In this document: one piece after another, positions 59,482-64,000 of the stretch | Layout: every line of letters begins with the position of its first letter | Numbering within the stretch: position 1 is the first letter of the stretch | Source: Nonlabens agnitus | GTDB lineage: Bacteria > Bacteroidota > Bacteroidia > Flavobacteriales > Flavobacteriaceae | NCBI RefSeq assembly: GCF_002994045.1 | Contig: NZ_MQUC01000003.1 | Span: 3,014,501 to 3,078,500, forward strand | DNA: 64,000 bases | Reading direction: 5' to 3' | The notes under the pieces: generated by a model | The model's database searches: none | What the model was told of the DNA's origin: nothing | What the model saw: only the letters and a program-made list of their open reading frames with translations | Program-made: the position numbers and the translations under genes

Positions 59482-60300
59482 ATGAAAAGAATATTTCCAT
59501 ACATATTGGTTTTGCTAACAGCGACATTTGCCTTTTATCAATATAACAAGAGCGAGAATTTAAAAGAAGAGTTAGCCGCAGGAAAACAAGAAGAAAATAC
59601 AGATCTGGACTTAAATCAAAAGAAGGTCATCTCAAGAACAGATTCTTTACTGGAAGCAGGAAACTATGAGCAAGCTCTCGAAAATCTTGACCAGTTTACT
59701 ACAAATTATATGATGGATCGCGAGTTGCGTCGCAGTCTAGGCACCAGAATGCTTGCCATGCAAAATCAATTGAAATATCGATCAAATCCATCAGAACCTA
59801 TCGATGCTACAGCCGCGGTAACGCCCTCGGAACAATACAGCCAACAGGAAATTGATTCCTTAAGTTTTGCACTAGCAAAAGCACAGATGCAACTCAAGAA
59901 TATTCAAACACAGATGCAGCAAAAGCTCTATGGAGAATACTTAACTTTTAAAAGTGCAAAAGGAAACCGTCTTCACTATGTGGGCCAGGTGAAAAGAAAA
60001 AAAGCTAATGGGTATGGTATTGCCATTCTTGATAGTGGTAGTCGTTATGAAGGAGAGTGGCACAATGGTCTGCGACATGGAAATGGTACTTTTTACTGGA
60101 TTGATGGCGAACATTATGAAGGGGAATACGTCAACGACGTGCGTAGCGGCTTAGGTACATATTACTGGACTAATGGTGAGAAGTTTGTAGGTTCATGGGA
60201 CAATGATCTGCGCAATGGTAAGGGGAAATTCTACGATAAAGACGGTAACATCATTGCTAGTGGCACCTGGAAAGATGACAAGCTAATAGAAGAAAGGTAG
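59482..60300 (+). CDS. MORN-repeat protein with N-terminal membrane helix
   Basis: A 272-residue protein. An N-terminal hydrophobic segment (IFPYILVLLTATFAFYQY) is followed by a helical region (about 30-140) and four MORN-type repeats at the C-terminus, such as YEGEWHNGLRHGNGTFYW and YEGEYVNDVRSGLGTYYW. MORN repeats bind lipids or proteins. It lies 15 bp after the DUF2490 gene, so they are probably co-transcribed. Confidence 0.8.
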   Translation: MKRIFPYILVLLTATFAFYQYNKSENLKEELAAGKQEENTDLDLNQKKVISRTDSLLEAGNYEQALENLDQFTTNYMMDRELRRSLGTRMLAMQNQLKYRSNPSEPIDATAAVTPSEQYSQQEIDSLSFALAKAQMQLKNIQTQMQQKLYGEYLTFKSAKGNRLHYVGQVKRKKANGYGIAILDSGSRYEGEWHNGLRHGNGTFYWIDGEHYEGEYVNDVRSGLGTYYWTNGEKFVGSWDNDLRNGKGKFYDKDGNIIASGTWKDDKLIEER

Positions 60301-60377
60301 GCCAGGCCTGAATTCGTGGACGTCGCAAACTGTGGCTCTAGATCTTTACTTCCAATCTTATAAGGGTAAATTGCCAT

Positions 60378-62609
60378 TTAATATGTAGCCATGCTTCTTA
60401 AAATAGCTTGTTGGAAATGTTTAACATCGTAAGGTTTTACAATGATGTCGTTCATGCCACTGTTGTAAATCTGTTCTCGCATTTCTTCCAGCTCTACCGC
60501 GGTAAGTGCTAAAATGGGAACTTTACTGAATTTACGTATCTCTTTAGTGGACTCTATACCGTTCATGACCGGCATGTGAATATCCATGAGAACCAGATCA
60601 TAAGAGTTGTCTCTTACTTTTTCTACAGCAATTTTTCCATTGCCCGCGATATCGCACTGCACCTCAAATTTCTCTAGGATTTTTTTGGTCACCATTTGAT
60701 TGATCTGGTTGTCTTCCACAATTAGGATCTTTTTGTCTTTGAGTTCGCTAACATCATAAACCTTGAGAGGTATGTTCAGCTTTTTCGCAGATTCTTGCTC
60801 GATGACCTCGTAAGTCATTGAGAAACTAAAAGTCGAGCCTTTGCCAAGCGCACTCTCTACATGTATTTCTGAACCCGAAGCGCGTAATAGTCTTTTGACA
60901 ATGGAAAGGCCTAAACCAGTTCCCTGGAAGGTGATGTTTTTGCTTTCGCCTTGAGCGAACTCTTCAAATATCTGTTTTACTTTGTCTGGCGCTATGCCTG
61001 GACCGGTGTCTTGTACTGAAAACTTAATGTCACAATCGTTATCTTTTGTAGCATTGGAGGCTATTCGAACTAGAATCCTTCCGTTTTCTGTGAACTTACA
61101 GGCGTTTCCAATGAGGTTCATAAGAATTTGTGAGAGTACCGTGCTGTTGCCCTTTACTAAATGTGGCGGCTGTTGTGCATACTCAACTTCCAGTTCATTA
61201 TTGTTTTGAACGCGCAGATATTCAAAGGATGAGGTGATGTTGTCTATAAGATCCACAAGGTTGAAAACATCGCCATGGTTCTCGAGTCTATTTTGAGAGT
61301 CTATTTTATTGAGGTGCAATACGTCATTCACTAGTGCTAGAAGGTAGTCTGCAGAGAATTTAAGGGATTGTAACTCTTGAAGGTTGTCCTTGTCCTTGTT
61401 CTTTTCAAGGAGTATACTGCTCAAACCGATCACACCATATAATGGAGTTCTAAGCTCATGACTCACGGTAGAGAAGAAATTGCTTTTGACCTTGGCAAGA
61501 CGTTCTGCCTCTAGTTTTGCTTTTTCTACTTGTATATTTTTAGTTCGGAGTGCGGTAATATAGGATTTTCTTCTTCTAGAAATATAGTAAAGGAATACAA
61601 TCAACCCTAATCCTAGCAGAATGACCCCAATAAGGATGTAATTGATGATGGTGCGGTTTTGAACCTTTTCTTGTTCCAGGTCTTTTTCTAACTGTGCCTG
61701 TAATAAGTCTTCCTGAACTTCGGCAACCTCATATTTTGCAGCTATTTTTCTGCTTTCTGAATAACTACGGTCCTTTTGATTGATGTTGAAGATGCTATCA
61801 TATTTGACCATCATGGCATAGGCCATTTTATAGTCTTGTTTTGACTCTAAGGCAGTAGCATAAATCTTGTAAATTTCTTCTAGGATAAAATTGGAATGCG
61901 ATTCCTCGCCCAATTCTAACGCCACATTTAAGTTTTGAAGAGCTTGATCCACATCTCCACGAATTAAATAGCTTTGAGCCTTAAGATTGTATGACCTTGC
62001 TTTATATCCTGGATTGAGCTCAGAATAGCCAGAATAGTTCATGAGAGAATCCACTACCTCGTTGAATTCTTTCTTCTCACCACGTGATAGAAGTACCTTA
62101 GCATAGTCATAATAACTACCGTGAAGTCCAGAACTGTCCTTTAATGTGTGGTATATCGTAAATGCATTTTTAAAATAATGCAGTCCCTTTTCATAAGTAG
62201 CGCTATCCTGTACATAAACCGCGGCAAAATCTGTATAAGCATTAGCTATTTGACGACTATCTCTGGTTTTTCTGGCATAGTAGTAGGATTTCTCAAAGGC
62301 TTCCAAAGCTTTTACAGTGTCTTCAAGAATTAGATAATCATACCCTAAATAGCTGTAAGATTCGTGAGCAATTTCTAGATTATTGGATGCTTCAGCAAGC
62401 TTGATGGTCGCGAGGTTGTTCTTGAGTGAACCTTGAAAATCGCCTTCTGAATAGAGCTGGAAGCTTTCAAACATCATATCTCTTAAGAGCTCTTCTGTAG
62501 CAACTGTAGTACGCTTGATGCTATCTGATTCTACAGATCGCTGTGCCTTACCAACTGCAAAGAAAAGCAGGGTTAACAGCGACAATAACCTAAAATGCAA
62601 AACCCGCAC
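60378..62609 (-). CDS. Hybrid histidine kinase with TPR sensor and receiver domain
   Basis: A 743-residue membrane sensor. A signal peptide and TPR repeats (residues about 35-300) lie in the periplasm, a transmembrane helix is near residue 318-340, the kinase His is in FFSTVSHELRTPLYGVIG near residue 388, ATP-binding motifs are NLIGNACKFTENG, VQDTGPGIAPD and GTGLGLSIVKRL, and the receiver has KILIVEDNQINQM with phospho-Asp in LVLMDIHMPVMNG near residue 675. No output domain follows, so it signals through a partner. The frame begins at a GTG. Confidence 0.85.
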   Translation of the reverse strand: MRVLHFRLLSLLTLLFFAVGKAQRSVESDSIKRTTVATEELLRDMMFESFQLYSEGDFQGSLKNNLATIKLAEASNNLEIAHESYSYLGYDYLILEDTVKALEAFEKSYYYARKTRDSRQIANAYTDFAAVYVQDSATYEKGLHYFKNAFTIYHTLKDSSGLHGSYYDYAKVLLSRGEKKEFNEVVDSLMNYSGYSELNPGYKARSYNLKAQSYLIRGDVDQALQNLNVALELGEESHSNFILEEIYKIYATALESKQDYKMAYAMMVKYDSIFNINQKDRSYSESRKIAAKYEVAEVQEDLLQAQLEKDLEQEKVQNRTIINYILIGVILLGLGLIVFLYYISRRRKSYITALRTKNIQVEKAKLEAERLAKVKSNFFSTVSHELRTPLYGVIGLSSILLEKNKDKDNLQELQSLKFSADYLLALVNDVLHLNKIDSQNRLENHGDVFNLVDLIDNITSSFEYLRVQNNNELEVEYAQQPPHLVKGNSTVLSQILMNLIGNACKFTENGRILVRIASNATKDNDCDIKFSVQDTGPGIAPDKVKQIFEEFAQGESKNITFQGTGLGLSIVKRLLRASGSEIHVESALGKGSTFSFSMTYEVIEQESAKKLNIPLKVYDVSELKDKKILIVEDNQINQMVTKKILEKFEVQCDIAGNGKIAVEKVRDNSYDLVLMDIHMPVMNGIESTKEIRKFSKVPILALTAVELEEMREQIYNSGMNDIIVKPYDVKHFQQAILRSMATY

Positions 62610-62820
62610 AGTTGATACTTGAATGTTTAAGGCCTAAATATACATCAACATTAAGAGCAACTCTTTAGAGACGTAGAGCGTAATCTTTATTTTTTGTTAT
62701 TGTAGAATTTTCGTACAATTTTAAAATGCTCAAAATCAAATTCCCGTTAAAAAATGTTTGGAAGACTGATATCATTGAGGTCTTATCTAAATTGCACGTT
62801 TTACCAATATCAGCTACTTC

Positions 62821-64000
62821 TTGCGTTTCAATTTTCTTTCCTCAATTTGTATATTATTAGTATCCAGTTATTGTATAGCGCAAGTGGATAGTCTAGAAAC
62901 CATAAGAATCAAGGTTCAACCAGCCATTGATCTGGAAACGGTTGGAGAAATAGTACCATTTTCTGTAGAATCTAGATCTTTCCAGACATCGAGGCAACGA
63001 CTACAACAACTATCCTTCAATGAATATCTAGAAGGTATTCCTGGCCTTTTTATCTTAAGTCCCAATAATTTCTCACAGGATTTACGGATTTCCTTAAGAG
63101 GATTTGGAGCGCGATCTGCCTTTGGGATAAGAGGAATTAAGATTGTGGTCGATGGAATACCAGAGACAACTCCAGATGGTCAAGGCCAACTAGACAATCT
63201 CACGCTAGGTATTATTGATGAACTCCAAGTATTGCGAGGTCCAGCATCCCTATTATATGGAAATGCATCTGGCGGTGTTATCAATATCAAAACTATAAGA
63301 GAGATTGACAGTTCTTTTGTTCAAGCAGGATCCACGATTGGAAATTATAATATGTTCAAGTGGGATCTTTTAAGTGGTGTCAAGCATAATAATGGAGCAA
63401 CAATTATATCGCTTTCCAGAACCACAACAGATGGTTACCGAGAGCACGCTGCCTTTGAAACCAATCAACTTAATATTAGATCCAGCTTTAATCTCAAAGG
63501 CTCTAGTAGTCTTGATTTCCAATTGAATTACACTGATAGTCCCGTAGCTCTCGACGCTGGTGGTTTGACTATTGAAGAGGTCAACCTAGATAGAAGACAG
63601 GCACGTACACAAAACGTAGAGTTCGATAGCCGCGAACAAGTTCGACAACTCAAGACAGGAGTTTCGTTTAGCAAGAGTTGGAACCAAATAGGATTTCAAT
63701 CCTACGGGTTCTATTCTTATCGAGATTTTGATAATAATCTTCCTTTTGAAAGTGGTGGTCAGGTAGAATTATACCGCAATTATTACGGCCAAGGCAGTTA
63801 CTTGACCTATGAAACATTAGGAAAAAATAGCACTAATAAAATACAGTTGGGCTATGCGCTGGCATTTCAGGCAGATCAACGTCAGCGTTTTGACAACTTA
63901 AACGGCGTGCGAGGCAGTTCAGATTTTAATCAATTGGAATCGTTCAATTCTTACGGGTTTTACCTCATAGATAATCTCGAGTTTTCCAACTGGAATCTGC
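62821..64000 (+). CDS. TonB-dependent receptor, partial (runs off the right edge)
   Basis: The reading frame is open to the window end. It starts at a TTG at 62821, giving a signal peptide (LRFNFLSSICILLVSSYCIAQ with the first codon as Met); the only earlier in-frame stop is at 62788. The plug domain is visible from residue about 50 (EYLEGIPGLFIL, DLRISLRGFGARSAFGIRG, VLRGPASLLYGNASGGVINI). It imports a ligand through the outer membrane; which one is not known. Divergent from the histidine kinase gene with a 211-bp gap. Confidence 0.85.
   Translation, partial: MRFNFLSSICILLVSSYCIAQVDSLETIRIKVQPAIDLETVGEIVPFSVESRSFQTSRQRLQQLSFNEYLEGIPGLFILSPNNFSQDLRISLRGFGARSAFGIRGIKIVVDGIPETTPDGQGQLDNLTLGIIDELQVLRGPASLLYGNASGGVINIKTIREIDSSFVQAGSTIGNYNMFKWDLLSGVKHNNGATIISLSRTTTDGYREHAAFETNQLNIRSSFNLKGSSSLDFQLNYTDSPVALDAGGLTIEEVNLDRRQARTQNVEFDSREQVRQLKTGVSFSKSWNQIGFQSYGFYSYRDFDNNLPFESGGQVELYRNYYGQGSYLTYETLGKNSTNKIQLGYALAFQADQRQRFDNLNGVRGSSDFNQLESFNSYGFYLIDNLEFSNWNL

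Noticed and set aside
60941..60965. GCTTTCGC-like sequence in the histidine kinase gene as a palindrome copy
   Set aside because: The second arm is too different and the encoded FAQGESKN is the normal kinase motif.

Overview
The window looks like the chromosome of a marine-type flavobacterium (Bacteroidota, Flavobacteriaceae, in the neighbourhood of Nonlabens/Dokdonia-like genera). The evidence is the flavobacterial gene order prs-rplY-pth-ribF-HTTM-serS-TPR-DUF4286-rsmA, promoters of the Bacteroidota type (TTTG, about 19 bp, TAnnTTTG), almost no Shine-Dalgarno sequences, a TonB-dependent receptor, YpdA, DUF547 and DUF2490 proteins, and a 20-bp palindrome (TTCGCTTTCGCGAAAGCGAA) scattered through genes and gaps.

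Host, left side (1-21950). Bases 1-3150 (+) hold two glycosyltransferases of the arsenosugar type (TIGR04282/TIGR04283), a purine nucleoside phosphorylase and a DUF547 lipoprotein. A minus-strand run follows: HD phosphohydrolase, M1 peptidase, GH113-like lipoprotein, second DUF547 protein. Next comes a plus-strand redox pair (FAD oxidoreductase plus membrane polyferredoxin), then YpdA and DUF4174. Last is the long minus-strand housekeeping run from prs down to rsmA, ending at a tRNA-Leu(CAA).

Integrated element (21899-56405, about 34.5 kb). A perfect 52-bp direct repeat of the 3' part of the tRNA-Leu gene bounds a large element whose tyrosine recombinase sits directly beside the tRNA. (a) A late, minus-strand module (38709 to 23263) encodes a transglutaminase/papain-like protein, many small proteins with one membrane segment, small beta-rich proteins with a strong terminator behind the likely most abundant one, a beta-helix spike-like protein, holin-like proteins, two peptidoglycan-degrading enzymes, a protein with the architecture of a unimolecular spanin, two LEA-like proteins and a polyvalent ArdC/zincin/P-loop ATPase protein. 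(b) A central AT-rich cargo island (about 39-44.8 kb) has an unknown two-gene pair, an XRE-ImmA/PIN pair and small proteins. (c) An early minus-strand module (55010 to 44884) holds many tiny proteins, a nucleoid-associated (NdpA-like) protein, a possible replication initiator and a cytosine methyltransferase whose second half is overlapped in the +1 frame by a second recognisable methyltransferase C-terminal module. (d) The lysogeny end has a TTG-start XRE repressor and a lipoprotein. I recognise no terminase, portal, tail or conjugation gene. The best reading is a temperate provirus, perhaps tailless and membrane-containing, of a type I cannot name.

Host, right side (56406-64000). A displaced tRNA terminator is followed by a plus-strand MORN/YwqK-like, DUF2490 and MORN gene run, a minus-strand hybrid histidine kinase, and the start of a TonB-dependent receptor that runs off the window from a TTG start.

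The virus module genes overlap by ATGA/TAATG junctions and would work together as replication/early control, virion building and lysis. All statements on function come from reading sequence motifs; no database search was run.
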